NCBI GenBank assembly: GCA_003481745.1
Contig: QULP01000008.1
Span: 90,230 to 154,229, forward strand
DNA length: 64,000 nt
Direction: 5' to 3'
DNA from: Firmicutes bacterium OM04-13BH
Lineage (GTDB): Bacteria > Bacillota > Clostridia > Lachnospirales > Lachnospiraceae
The stretch's first letter is position 1; every line of letters begins with the position of its first letter. The notes beneath the pieces are model-generated. The model did not search any database. It worked only from the letters and a program-made list of their open reading frames with translations, and was not told the origin of the DNA. Below are positions 53,401-61,795 of the stretch, one piece after another. A program made the position numbers and the translations under genes.

Positions 53401-56035
53401 CATATCCTTTTACCATACTTTCTACATATTCGGCGATGGAGTCGTCGCTGCTCGTTACTTTCCAATTATCTGCATAACTTGCATTTTGTGGAGAGACAAT
53501 TACGCCACTGTAATCCGGGAGGAAGGCATACTGATCCGGGTCGTTGGCATTTCTTCCGTGAATGACTTTCTTTCCGGAAATCGCAGGTTTTACAGAAGTT
53601 GCCGGTACGTAAGTAGAAGTCACTTCCACCTCTGCGGTAATAGCATTGTTTACTTTTGAGGTCACAATCATTTTTGCGGTACCAGGCTTTTTAAAGGAAA
53701 AGCTGCTGGAATCGTTGTAGTTTTTAATGAGTGAGTCATCGCTGGTTTTGTAAGCAAAACGAGTTGAGTTTGCAGGTACGAAAGCATTGCTGCCCTGATA
53801 TTTGGCTTTCACTTCGATTTTCTTTTCTTCTGAGCCGGCAACTTGGCAGGTTTGATTGGTTACATCCTGTCCGTCGATAAACAGCTTGATCTCTTCTAAT
53901 TTTTGCGCTTTTGAAATGACTTTAACCCAGGCTACGGCTTCGCTGCTTCCATCGGCTTTGGTTTCCGTCGCAGTAACGGTAGCGGAGCCTTCTTTGTCGA
54001 TACGAAGGTCACCATTATCGGCTCCAATCATTAAGGAACCTTCTGGTTTTACTTCTGAAATGCCCCATGAAATTGTGCTGGTTTCCGGCACGTTTTTTAA
54101 CTGGAAGTTTCCTACAATTCCAAATGCATTTACTTCGTCCGGTGAAACAGTAAAGGTCTGGTTTTCGATGGCAAGTGTTTCGCCTGCTTCAGTTACCATA
54201 ACCATTTCATATTTGTTTTCCGGAAGATTTGGTTTGTCCGGATTATAAGTTTTATCTTCTCCGAAATAAGGATAGCCGTTGCTGTTTTGCCCCCATTTGG
54301 TACCATTTGCGCCTCTGTTTTGATTTAACATCGTTACGAAATCTTTGGTTTTCAGCTGTTCTTCTGATTTTGCAGAAGAGTTGTTTAAAGCAGCAGCCGG
54401 AATTTCAGCCGGATTGGCAAGTCCTTCCTGCCAGTAAGTATTTTTCAGGGTGCCTTCTTTATACTGATTAAATAAAACACCTTTTTTGCCTTCACTGATG
54501 GAATAGCTGTTGATAATGCTTCCGCCTTGCAGACGTTTTGCAAAACCGCAGGCTAAACTTCCTTTTACATCTGAAAAACAGTTGATGACAGTTCCTTTTA
54601 AATTTTGTCCGATTGGTCCATTTCCACTTTGTTCCCAGGTATCAATGGTACCGGTAAAATACAGATTCTGTAAAACGCCTTCTTCCCCTAAATGCTGGAA
54701 CATCCAGTTTGCATTTTCAAAGATAATGGCATGTCCCCGTCCATCTAAAATGCCATTGAATTCCGTCATAGAGAAGTAAGAATCTTTTATGGTAATATCT
54801 TGATCCAGTACATAGTACTGATCGGAACTGGAATTAATCTTACTTAAATCATTTTCAGTTGAGATATGCTGAATCTGACTTGCGTCAGCAGGAGGAGCCA
54901 CCGGCTCTGTCGGTCGTTCTTTTTTCAGACCGTCTTTTGCTGCCTGCAGTGTTGCAGTTGCGGTTGTAACCTCTTCAAGTGTAGCATCTTCATTTTTTAA
55001 AACGTTCTGTGCGTTTGCAAGTGCATCTTCAAGTTTACTCCAACTGTCTTTAGTATAGCCTTCTTTATTAAGGGCACTGCAAGTGTCTGCCAGTTTTTGT
55101 AAGTTTGTTTTATCCGGTTTCTGTGCTTCGGTGGAACCGCCCTTTACGAGAATCGGAAATCCCTGGTTGCTGCCATCTGTCGGAGTTGCCCAGGAAAATC
55201 CGGTCTCCGGAAGATTAGTATTTAAAATGCTGTTTGCTGCGCCGGATTTAAAATCTTCTAAGGATTTTTGCTGTACGTTTTCCGGAGTGATTTTGTTGCC
55301 ACCCATACTTACGGCACCATTCATACTTCCAGGTCCATAGCAGCTGTTTTTAAGTTTGGTATCGTTTGAGTTGTTGACACCAATTAAACCGCCGTAAAAA
55401 CCGGAAAGCATTCCGGTTACGGTACCTGCAAAATAAGAGTTCTGGATCACACCTCCGTTTGCGGTACCTACTAATCCACCCGGTTCATCAAAACCGTCCA
55501 TGTTTAACTTGGCAGTAGAAAAACAGTTTTGAATGGTTCCGCTAAAAGTCATTGCTATACTTCCAAAAGTATCGTCGCGTTCAATTACTTTTTCACTGGT
55601 TACACCCAGATTTTGAATCGTTCCGGTTACCTTATTTGCCAGTGGCTTATTGGTCAGGGTAATGGTATGTCCTGCTCCGTCTAAGGTTCCCTCAATACTT
55701 TCAAACCACTGACCGCTTTCCATTGTTACATCTTCAGACAGGGTATAAGTTTCCCCGGCCGGAATTGTGGATGGAAGCGTGTTGGCATAAGCTGGTACTT
55801 CCTGTTGGGATTCTTGTGCTTCTTCAGTTTGTGCTTCGTTTTGTGTTTCGTTTTGCGTTACATCTTGTGCATCATTTTGTGTATCATTTTGTGATGCATC
55901 GGTTGGTTCCTGGTTCTCAATTGCTGAAGCATTTTGGGTCGGAAGTGCGGAAGCGGATACGGACATCGGCAGCGTACTTCCTAAAAGTGTTAGAACCAGA
56001 AGAATACTAAGCAGTCGCTTAAATTCTTTTTTCAT
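50450..56035 (-). CDS. Giant cell-surface protein with intrinsic-factor-like (toroid plus DUF4430) module
   Basis: 1861 residues. Signal peptide 1-30 (KRLLSILLVLTLLGSTLPMS). About 80-300 and 385-590: beta-helix/GLUG-like repeats; 308-375: FIVAR domain; about 610-1030: several Ig-like domains. About 1040-1320: alpha/alpha toroid of the squalene-cyclase/intrinsic-factor type (NETAWALLALDA, GVDTTAMALQALAPY, STSQLLLTLIAL). About 1405-1522: DUF4430 (GSGWKGTLDGVFP), equivalent to the intrinsic factor C-terminal domain. 1535-1620: cadherin-like domain. Pro/Glu/Lys linker, then VKTGDE, a membrane helix and KKRKERK (wall anchor). A cobalamin-type riboswitch upstream supports corrinoid binding. AAGGAGAAGGAG precedes the start. 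Confidence 0.85.
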   Translation of the reverse strand: MKKEFKRLLSILLVLTLLGSTLPMSVSASALPTQNASAIENQEPTDASQNDTQNDAQDVTQNETQNEAQTEEAQESQQEVPAYANTLPSTIPAGETYTLSEDVTMESGQWFESIEGTLDGAGHTITLTNKPLANKVTGTIQNLGVTSEKVIERDDTFGSIAMTFSGTIQNCFSTAKLNMDGFDEPGGLVGTANGGVIQNSYFAGTVTGMLSGFYGGLIGVNNSNDTKLKNSCYGPGSMNGAVSMGGNKITPENVQQKSLEDFKSGAANSILNTNLPETGFSWATPTDGSNQGFPILVKGGSTEAQKPDKTNLQKLADTCSALNKEGYTKDSWSKLEDALANAQNVLKNEDATLEEVTTATATLQAAKDGLKKERPTEPVAPPADASQIQHISTENDLSKINSSSDQYYVLDQDITIKDSYFSMTEFNGILDGRGHAIIFENANWMFQHLGEEGVLQNLYFTGTIDTWEQSGNGPIGQNLKGTVINCFSDVKGSLACGFAKRLQGGSIINSYSISEGKKGVLFNQYKEGTLKNTYWQEGLANPAEIPAAALNNSSAKSEEQLKTKDFVTMLNQNRGANGTKWGQNSNGYPYFGEDKTYNPDKPNLPENKYEMVMVTEAGETLAIENQTFTVSPDEVNAFGIVGNFQLKNVPETSTISWGISEVKPEGSLMIGADNGDLRIDKEGSATVTATETKADGSSEAVAWVKVISKAQKLEEIKLFIDGQDVTNQTCQVAGSEEKKIEVKAKYQGSNAFVPANSTRFAYKTSDDSLIKNYNDSSSFSFKKPGTAKMIVTSKVNNAITAEVEVTSTYVPATSVKPAISGKKVIHGRNANDPDQYAFLPDYSGVIVSPQNASYADNWKVTSSDDSIAEYVESMVKGYVPYKAGTVTYRATLTQTNPETKKESTVSGTSDVTYVYENPLTEVTAVQDKVSMENFTEQPLELTFKGEKSDAGWSVTYPDLKWTFDKKGIVKIYKKEPILWKKGTEWEGAPDFNSVVTNDQYYVKALKEGTVVATGTPLDNTNSVAPIQITIEVAGGETPQINIDELVQKGLLGAKAHLQAISPEQNYECIEHDWIVYDLLRAGIAIPEEKQTQYYDSVVKTVKGWKANKKPTEIERVALVLSVMNKDITDVGGVNLAEMIYNHPNLNSGSNETAWALLALDAKKTPIPSDAKWNREQIISALLTFQNPDNGGFGLTDNKTAGVDTTAMALQALAPYRQTNEAAKNAIDAGLAYLKNAMSDSYDMGTAESTSQLLLTLIALQIDPLNSDFGTSYSNAITGLMDYYCDTTGATGFCHDKTNKKRNDMASVQAFQALSAYVHYKNGGKFYWDLSEDTKEVTAATVMQAIDQLPELNELTLEDEATVQAIENLYQQLSEEEKQKVTNLDVLENARKRIEALKDLGDQKGTVSLTIMDGIQADTQALSATEDPATVRGTILDVQVPIYAQDSMMSIIQRACEENEIDISLRFQGTYIERIDGLSEFDRGSGSGWKGTLDGVFPDKSFAQCTVQNGEVKDHSVITVEYTENLGEDLEANAELKTLGLQGGNLKETFERDRYEYTLLTNQDEISFTPEFFNRYSVASIEADGVAYGVSQQIPVEVGTQIQLVSEKNVRGTDRRTYTFLVEAQGENKPGEQEKPDTPEKPGESEKPGESEKPDDQQTSVTLLSNKKYGISLKGEGLTDDMELSVKPIKNDHEDVALMKKELPTNKSLFCLYEVKLLKNGKEIRLPKKATLSVSVGKEYEGKEMTLLHCVNGKVESLKGTVKDKVLSVEINSLGSIGVVTDVAKTQNGNNKTTSGNNKTTVGNGNTKKSPGATAAGSGNATSAGKSVKTGDELPLGVTLLMLLVSAGALGTVGYKKRKERK

Positions 56036-56106
56036 GCTCCTTCTCCTTTTAAAGTATTCTACTTTCTATATACACTTCTCTTTTTTGGGAAATCTTTTTT
56101 TGTACA

Positions 56107-56147
56107 CAAAAAAGAGCCTTTCTCCATTTCTGAATCAAAGCTCTTTT
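56107..56147 (-). terminator. Riboswitch-controlled intrinsic terminator
   Basis: On the minus strand AAAAGAGCTTT...AAAGGCTCTTTTTT, located between the riboswitch and the gene start (56035). It is the probable expression platform for premature termination. Confidence 0.75.
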
Positions 56148-56171
56148 ATACACTACTTGATTAAAATTATG

Positions 56172-56390
56172 AAATGCTGTTACTGCGTATAAAAGATTCT
56201 TTTCTTCAAAAATCTTGAACGAAGTAACAGCAAGCCCTCTGACTTAACGACCTGCAAAAATATGCTACTGAAGTTCCTCCGGTGTGCATATTTGGGGGCA
56301 TGTCTCACAGTAGAATCATCTGTATCAGATTTGCACTGATTTTCTTTTTAACTCAAAACATTACTGTTTTTGATGACTGTCACAGGTATA
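56172..56390 (-). promoter_or_regulatory. Cobalamin-type riboswitch
   Basis: On the minus strand: GAAAATCAGTGCAAATCTGA, then ACAG and CTACTGTGA, correspond to the GGTGAAAATCC...ACTGTGA core of cobalamin riboswitches; AAGTCAGAGGGCTTGCTG (about 56245-56227) corresponds to the B12 box, in variant form. GCTGTTACT in this box can pair with AGTAACAGC at 56173-56181, an alternative structure ahead of the terminator. Same strand as, and 137 bases or more before, the surface protein gene. Confidence 0.8.
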
Positions 56391-56402
56391 TAGTTTGTTA
56401 AT

Positions 56403-56432
56403 ATTTTACCTTAGGTTTCCTGCTGCTGTCAA
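56403..56432 (-). promoter_or_regulatory. Promoter of the riboswitch-surface protein unit
   Basis: On the minus strand TTGACA (56432-56427), 18-bp spacer, TAAAAT (56408-56403). Transcription would begin near 56396, just before the riboswitch. Confidence 0.75.
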
Positions 56433-56520
56433 TCGGTTATTTAACTTCTAAGCATTTTGGTATTTGGGAGGATATAGTCAATTAGAGCGTGTTGTGATAA
56501 AATAAAAATAATATTTTAAA

Positions 56521-56665
56521 CGCAGATAAGCATTCCCCCGCTTCAAGTGCGCAGAGCACTAAGCGGCGGGTGAGGGGGATGCTTCTGTCAGTGGGAGGTG
56601 AAAGCTCCCACTGACAGATCGCAAAGCGACTGCGTTCATGAGCAAGTAGCGAAGCGGATTGCAAA
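56521..56665. repeat. Intergenic hairpin cluster
   Basis: AGCATTCCCCC...GGGGGATGCT (56529-56583) and the perfect 13-bp stem CTGTCAGTGGGAG/CTCCCACTGACAG (56585-56617), followed by GC-rich AGATCGCAAAGCGACTGCG. No ORF. A second cluster of this kind is at 43757-43932. Confidence 0.6.
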
Positions 56666-56698
56666 TGTTCGCTTTACTTAATGAAAGGGGAATGACTT

Positions 56699-57331
56699 AT
56701 GAAAGAAAAATTTAAAGTATTGATTTTAAATGGAAGTCCGCGCAAAGACGGAAATACAACCGTTGCAGTAAAAGAAATGGAAAAGGTATTTGCCGAAAAT
56801 GGAGTGGAATATGAAACGATTCAGATTGGAAACAAAGTCATCCGTGGATGCATTGCCTGCAACTATTGCTATAAGAACGGGAAATGTTCTATTAATGATG
56901 ATATCGTAAATGAGCTGGCATCGAAGTTTGAAGAAGCGGATGGTCTTGTGGTAGCAAGTCCGGTTTATTATGCTTCTGCAAATGCAACTTTGATTGCATG
57001 TCTGGACCGACTGTTTTATAGTACACCATTTGATAAAACCATGAAGGTGGGTGCAAGTGTGGTCTGCGCAAGACGTGGTGGATGTTCAGCGACGTTTGAT
57101 GAGCTGAATAAATATTTTACTATTTCCAATATGCCGATTGCTTCCAGTCAGTATTGGAACAGTATTCACGGAAGAAAAGTGGGTGAAGCTGAGATGGATG
57201 AAGAGGGAAAACAGACCATGCGTACACTTGCAAGAAATATGGTATTTTTAATGAAGAGTATTGCACTTGGAAAAGAAAAATTTGGTCTGCCGGAAACAGA
57301 AAAACGAGTAGCAACCCATTTTATTCATTAA
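56699..57331 (+). CDS. Iron-sulfur flavoprotein
   Basis: A 210-residue protein with a flavodoxin-like FMN fold: VLILNGSPRKDGNTTVAVKE (phosphate loop) and GLVVASPVYYASANATLIAC. The compact cysteine motif C51-x2-C54-x2-C57-x5-C63 (RGCIACNYCYKNGKC) matches the [4Fe-4S] site of the archaeal/clostridial iron-sulfur flavoproteins. It would carry electrons in anaerobic redox or oxidative stress defence. GAAAGGGG precedes ATG 56699. Confidence 0.85.
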   Translation: MKEKFKVLILNGSPRKDGNTTVAVKEMEKVFAENGVEYETIQIGNKVIRGCIACNYCYKNGKCSINDDIVNELASKFEEADGLVVASPVYYASANATLIACLDRLFYSTPFDKTMKVGASVVCARRGGCSATFDELNKYFTISNMPIASSQYWNSIHGRKVGEAEMDEEGKQTMRTLARNMVFLMKSIALGKEKFGLPETEKRVATHFIH

Positions 57332-57394
57332 GTTCAAATCGAATGTAAGCTGACAAACTGTTCTGCAAAAAAATAGATAGAGAGACAAAGAAAA

Positions 57395-58639
57395 ATGAAG
57401 CATTTAAGCATAAGAGAATATATACCGGTTTTGCTCTATACAATCATGGGTGTTCTGATTGGAATTATCGTTGGAGCAGTAGATGCGATATTTGGAAGGG
57501 TACTTTTAGGCATTACGGCATTTCGAGGAGAACACGTTACTGTTCTTGTTCCATTTTTGGCGCTTGCCGGTGTGGCAATTTTATTATTATATCAAAAAAT
57601 CAGCCCGAAATCGCAAAAGGGAATGGGGCTCATTTTCGAAACCGGTTTTGAGGAAAATGAAGAAATTCCGAAGGCATTGATTCCAATTATTATGGTTTCT
57701 ACCTGGCTTACACATTTATTTGGAGGAAGTGCCGGAAGGGAGGGTGTTGCAGTTCAGATAGGTGCAGCGGTCTCTCATACAATCGGAAAGAAATTTGAAG
57801 TGATTTCCGGGAAGACGGAAAAAAATGGAAAAATCTTTTTGATTATGGGTATGGCAGCGGGTTTTGGCGGGTTGTTCCAGACACCGCTTGCAGCCACATT
57901 TTTTGCACTTGAAGTATTAGTTGTCGGGGCATTATTTTATGAGGCGATGCTTCCGGCAATGAGTGCAGCATTTACTGCAAGTTTTACGTCTCATTTATTG
58001 GGACTGGAAAAATTTTCGGTTTCTTTTTCGGATACGTTTTCTGTGAATCCGCAGACCATTGCCAAATTGATTTTGATTGCGATTGTGTTTGGAATTACAG
58101 GCGGAGCCTTTTCGTACTTTCTGGCATTTGCAAAAGAAAAACTGGCGAAATTTATAAAAAATCCTTACCGGAGGATTTTCTTTACAGGCATCATCCTTTC
58201 AATTTTGTTTTTACTTTTATGGAAAGGACGTTACTGTGGACTTGGAACGAATCTGATTTCTGCAAGTTTTGCAGGAGAAAAGGTCTATGTGTTTGATTTT
58301 TTATTAAAAGCAGTATTCACGATTGTGACACTTGCAGCAGGATTTCAGGGGGGAGAAGTCACTCCGCTTTTCTCAATCGGTGCGACACTTGGGGTCATTC
58401 TGGCTTCTGCTTTGGGTCTGCCTGTTTTATTGGTGGCAGGACTTGGTTACGCAGCCGTTTTTGGAAGTGCGACAAATACCCTGATTGCGCCAATTTTAAT
58501 TGGAGTTGAAGTATTTGGTCCGGAACATGTGGTGTGGTTTGCAATTATATGCATGATTGCATTTGCCTGTAATGGAAATAAAACAATTTATGGAAAACAA
58601 AGACTGTCGAAAATGTCGGATTTTAACCGAATCAAGTAA
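57395..58639 (+). CDS. ClC-family anion channel/antiporter (GREGV type)
   Basis: A 414-residue membrane protein of the ClC superfamily with about ten membrane helices. The second selectivity segment is FGGSAGREGVAVQIG. Standard chloride ClC proteins have GxEGP at this place; GREG variants occur in CLC-F fluoride/proton antiporters. The first segment, QKGMGLIFETG, lacks the canonical GSGIP. QGGEVTPLFSIGATLG is the third segment. Fluoride or chloride export is therefore possible; no fluoride riboswitch is seen upstream. It starts 64 bases after the flavoprotein gene. Confidence 0.83.
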   Translation: MKHLSIREYIPVLLYTIMGVLIGIIVGAVDAIFGRVLLGITAFRGEHVTVLVPFLALAGVAILLLYQKISPKSQKGMGLIFETGFEENEEIPKALIPIIMVSTWLTHLFGGSAGREGVAVQIGAAVSHTIGKKFEVISGKTEKNGKIFLIMGMAAGFGGLFQTPLAATFFALEVLVVGALFYEAMLPAMSAAFTASFTSHLLGLEKFSVSFSDTFSVNPQTIAKLILIAIVFGITGGAFSYFLAFAKEKLAKFIKNPYRRIFFTGIILSILFLLLWKGRYCGLGTNLISASFAGEKVYVFDFLLKAVFTIVTLAAGFQGGEVTPLFSIGATLGVILASALGLPVLLVAGLGYAAVFGSATNTLIAPILIGVEVFGPEHVVWFAIICMIAFACNGNKTIYGKQRLSKMSDFNRIK

Positions 58640-58677
58640 CGAAGAAGAAAAAAGTAAGATAGGATAAGATAGGAATT

Positions 58678-59318
58678 ATGAAAGAAAATAAGACAAGCTG
58701 GCTAGGTGTTTTGGCAACGGAAGAAGAAGTGAAGCAAAATGGTTTAAAGGAAAGCAATTGTGTGGTAAACGGTGCAGGAAATCTGCAGTTTTATCAGGTA
58801 CGGTTGTAGGGTTTGTGAAGGGAGAATTTCGGATAAAGCTTCATTATGATGAACCATTGTGCAGGCAGTTAGAGGATACAACAAAAGAAAATCAGCCGGT
58901 ATTTACGAAAGGCAGACATTATCGCCCCGATATCCGAATGGACTTATACAGAGAAGATGTTTACTGGTCAACGATTATTTTTGAGGTAAAATATCGTAAG
59001 ATACAGAGTATCTTTCAGGATAAAACAAAAAAGCAAAATAGGGATACGAAGTCATTTTGTGAAAATCAAATTCGGGGATATAAAAATGAACTTCATTCAA
59101 AATACTGCAGAGGGCTGGATGAAAATTTTGTGCTTCGCAAATTAAATCCTGTGGATCGTGTATGGGTCTTAAATCCAACACACCATGAAGGAAATATTAT
59201 TGACAAAGAAGAGGAAGGAATCAAGTTAATTCAGCTGATTCCGGGAAAAAATCATCAGGAAATCATTCTTGAATTAAAGGAAGAAATTAGTGAAGCATTT
59301 GATGGAGAATTGATATAA
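58678..59318 (+). pseudogene. Decayed PD-(D/E)XK nuclease-like gene
   Basis: A 43-codon frame (58678-58809) ends in TAG, and a different frame (open to 59318) carries RPDIRMDLYREDVYW then STIIFEVKYRKIQ, the D...EVK motif of PD-(D/E)XK nucleases as in DUF2357-linked proteins. The second frame has no convincing start at its 5' end. This is best explained as the C-terminal remnant of a larger gene, possibly frameshifted. Confidence 0.6.
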
Positions 59319-59337
59319 AAAATTAGATGAGGAAAAG

Positions 59338-60249
59338 ATGAGAAAAAAATCAAAAAAAAGAAACAAAATGATTGGTGTAGCACTGGTCATTATCGTTTTG
59401 TTATTCGGAATCATAACAGTTAAATTTATCCAGTATGAAAAAATAATTGAGGATACGGAAAGGACATGGCTGATTACACAATATGGTCCAAGAGATGTAA
59501 ATTCTATGTTTTATACATTGTATGGTGGAAAGGGGCAATTAATTGTTGTAGATGGTGGCTGGACAGAAGATGCAGATTTTGTGCGTCAGACGATTAAAGA
59601 GATGGGCGGAAAAGTAGATGCATGGATTTTGACCCATCCACATCAAGACCATATTGGAGCGTTTAATGCAATTTATTCAGATTTGCAGGGAATTGAAATC
59701 AAGGAAGTTTATACGGTAGATATGCCGTCACCGAAATTGTGTCAGGAACGTGCACATTGGGATAGTGTGGATACTTATAATGATTTTTTGGATTTGAATG
59801 TAAAAAATTTAAAATACGTTTATCCGGGAGATGAACTGAATATCTGCGGGCTTAAAGTTGATATTTATAATGCCTATGATGAACATGTAAAGGAATTATC
59901 ACAGGATTATTTAAATGATGGTTCTATGATGTTTAAGGTGCAGGGAGAAAAATCCAGTATGTTGTTTTGTGCAGATGTTGGAAAAGCGATGAGTGATTAT
60001 CTGCTTGATACATGGGGAGAAAAGTTAAAAGCAGATTATATTCAGATGGGACATCATGGAAATGGCGGGCTTCTAAAAGATTTTTACGAAGAAGTTTCCC
60101 CAAAACTTGCATTTTTTGATGCACCGGACTGGCTGATGTATGATGAAACGGGAAAATATACAACACCTGAAAATGCAAAAGAAATGGAGTCGTTGGGAAG
60201 TGAGGTAGTAAGTTTTCATACCCAGCCTAATACCGTAAGCATAGAGTAA
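59338..60249 (+). CDS. Membrane-anchored metallo-beta-lactamase-fold hydrolase
   Basis: A 303-residue protein: basic start (RKKSKKRNK), membrane segment at about 11-30, then a ComEC-like MBL domain. The HxHxDH motif is H100-P-H102-Q-D104-H105; a later Asp (FCADVGKAMSDYL) and His (MGHHGNGG) complete a two-metal site. It would be extracellular. Substrate unknown; MBL proteins of this type include nucleases and phosphodiesterases. Confidence 0.85.
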   Translation: MRKKSKKRNKMIGVALVIIVLLFGIITVKFIQYEKIIEDTERTWLITQYGPRDVNSMFYTLYGGKGQLIVVDGGWTEDADFVRQTIKEMGGKVDAWILTHPHQDHIGAFNAIYSDLQGIEIKEVYTVDMPSPKLCQERAHWDSVDTYNDFLDLNVKNLKYVYPGDELNICGLKVDIYNAYDEHVKELSQDYLNDGSMMFKVQGEKSSMLFCADVGKAMSDYLLDTWGEKLKADYIQMGHHGNGGLLKDFYEEVSPKLAFFDAPDWLMYDETGKYTTPENAKEMESLGSEVVSFHTQPNTVSIE

Positions 60250-60250
60250 A

Positions 60251-60298
60251 AACCCAGGTACTTTCAACACTGGAGATTGAAAGTACCTGGGTTTTATC
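60251..60298. terminator. Bidirectional terminator
   Basis: AAACCCAGGTACTTTCAA pairs perfectly with TTGAAAGTACCTGGGTTT, with T-runs on both strands. Between convergent genes. Confidence 0.9.
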
Positions 60299-60329
60299 TT
60301 AGATTTGTTAAGGTTAGATAAAGCAGTAA

Positions 60330-61790
60330 TTATCTTTTAAAGTTAATAGTATCACTTGCAACAGCATGTTCATCGAGAAGCTGTTTAAACGTCTTTGTTT
60401 TGGCTTTTTCCTGATAATCCGCTGAGAAATAATATCCCTTTAGTTCATCCATATATTCATCATAATCGCATAAATAAACGGAGATAGAAGAGACATCGCT
60501 GTCCTGAACAGCAACCGTATATGCAGAGCCGGAAGTGCTATTGGCTGACAGTAAATTTCCATCTGCATCAAGCACAACAGCAAAATATTTAAATTCAGGG
60601 TCTGTTACATCAAGAGAAATTTCGAAAGGTGTTTTGGTAACGGAAAGTATTCCATTTCCATCGGAATCAACTGCCTTTGTTTCCTTTGTAATCGAGTCAG
60701 AGGTATTTTTCTCAACATCAACTGAGAAGTTCCAGTCTCCTTCTAAAGTCCAGGTGTTATAATGATTCAGACCTTCTGTGGCATCCGGATAACGTTCATA
60801 GTACCGGTTCCACATTTCTGTAAAAAGCCGGTGTTCGATTTCTTGCTGTTCTTCTGTAAAATTTTTATAATTAGCTTCATTTAAACCATTTTCGGCCATG
60901 GCCTGCTGATAGGCATCTTTTAAGTCCTGTGGCATTTCAGGAGCGGAATCGTCCGGTTTATAACCGCAGATGTTTTTTACATTAAGCTGGATATTAAAGT
61001 TGTCTGGAATGGATTCGTTTTCACTAGTCAAAATATCTTCTTTATTCAGGCGCAGAACGCCGAAATAAGTATGGGAATCAATCTGCTTTCCATCCAGATA
61101 AGCATTTAAAAGTGTATTATCTTCAGAAGTATTTTTGAAGCTATAATTTAAAGTAGAATCCATACCGAATAAAATAATCGGTTTTTGATCCTGATTTAAA
61201 AAACAGTCTGGAAATTCATTTTCAGTCTGAATGGTCATAGATAAATAAAGTGCGCTGTCATTGCAGTATACTTCGGATAAAGTCAGGGTTGTCCCATTTT
61301 GCGTCTGGCTGTAAAGAGAATCGGATGCGGTGTTAGTTTCACCGGAAGAAGCAGATGCATCGGAATCAGCAGAAGAATCTTTTGAACTGTTGTTGGCGAG
61401 CGGTTTGGCATAATGTTTAAAGTCGCCGTAGAATCCAAGTGATTTTCCAAGTGTCTGGAACACGCTTCCTACCACCGGAATATTATCCGCCAGAGCTGGA
61501 TTTGCAGTGCATATAATAGAGAAAATGGCAGCAGAAGCAGCTATAGCAGCAAAACCCTTGTAAAATTTTTGCTTATAACCGGATTTTGAAGGAGTGTGAG
61601 TGAAATCGGGTTTGGAGATAAAATCCGTTTCAGAAGTAGAAGAAATAGTAGAAGAAACTTCTGTTTTTGCTGCTTCTGAGACTTTAGATGCCTTTATTTT
61701 TGCAAACGCTTCTTCCTTTGCCTGATTGACTTGTTTTGGAAGTTGAAAATTTGTAGTTAACGTTGTTTTAAGTTTCTTGTTATCAATCAT
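60330..61790 (-). CDS. DUF4179-type putative anti-sigma factor, ECF pair 3
   Basis: A 486-residue protein. A cytoplasmic N-terminal part of about 80 residues is followed by a membrane segment (about 80-98, FAAIAASAAIFSIICTANPA) and the DUF4179-like stretch ALADNIPVVGSVFQTLGKSL, then a Ser-rich linker (135-160) and two beta-rich extracytoplasmic domains. The start lies 5 bases after the sigma gene, so they are coupled. Large outer part suggests sensing of envelope signals. Confidence 0.78.
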   Translation of the reverse strand: MIDNKKLKTTLTTNFQLPKQVNQAKEEAFAKIKASKVSEAAKTEVSSTISSTSETDFISKPDFTHTPSKSGYKQKFYKGFAAIAASAAIFSIICTANPALADNIPVVGSVFQTLGKSLGFYGDFKHYAKPLANNSSKDSSADSDASASSGETNTASDSLYSQTQNGTTLTLSEVYCNDSALYLSMTIQTENEFPDCFLNQDQKPIILFGMDSTLNYSFKNTSEDNTLLNAYLDGKQIDSHTYFGVLRLNKEDILTSENESIPDNFNIQLNVKNICGYKPDDSAPEMPQDLKDAYQQAMAENGLNEANYKNFTEEQQEIEHRLFTEMWNRYYERYPDATEGLNHYNTWTLEGDWNFSVDVEKNTSDSITKETKAVDSDGNGILSVTKTPFEISLDVTDPEFKYFAVVLDADGNLLSANSTSGSAYTVAVQDSDVSSISVYLCDYDEYMDELKGYYFSADYQEKAKTKTFKQLLDEHAVASDTINFKR

Positions 61791-61795
61791 ATTAT

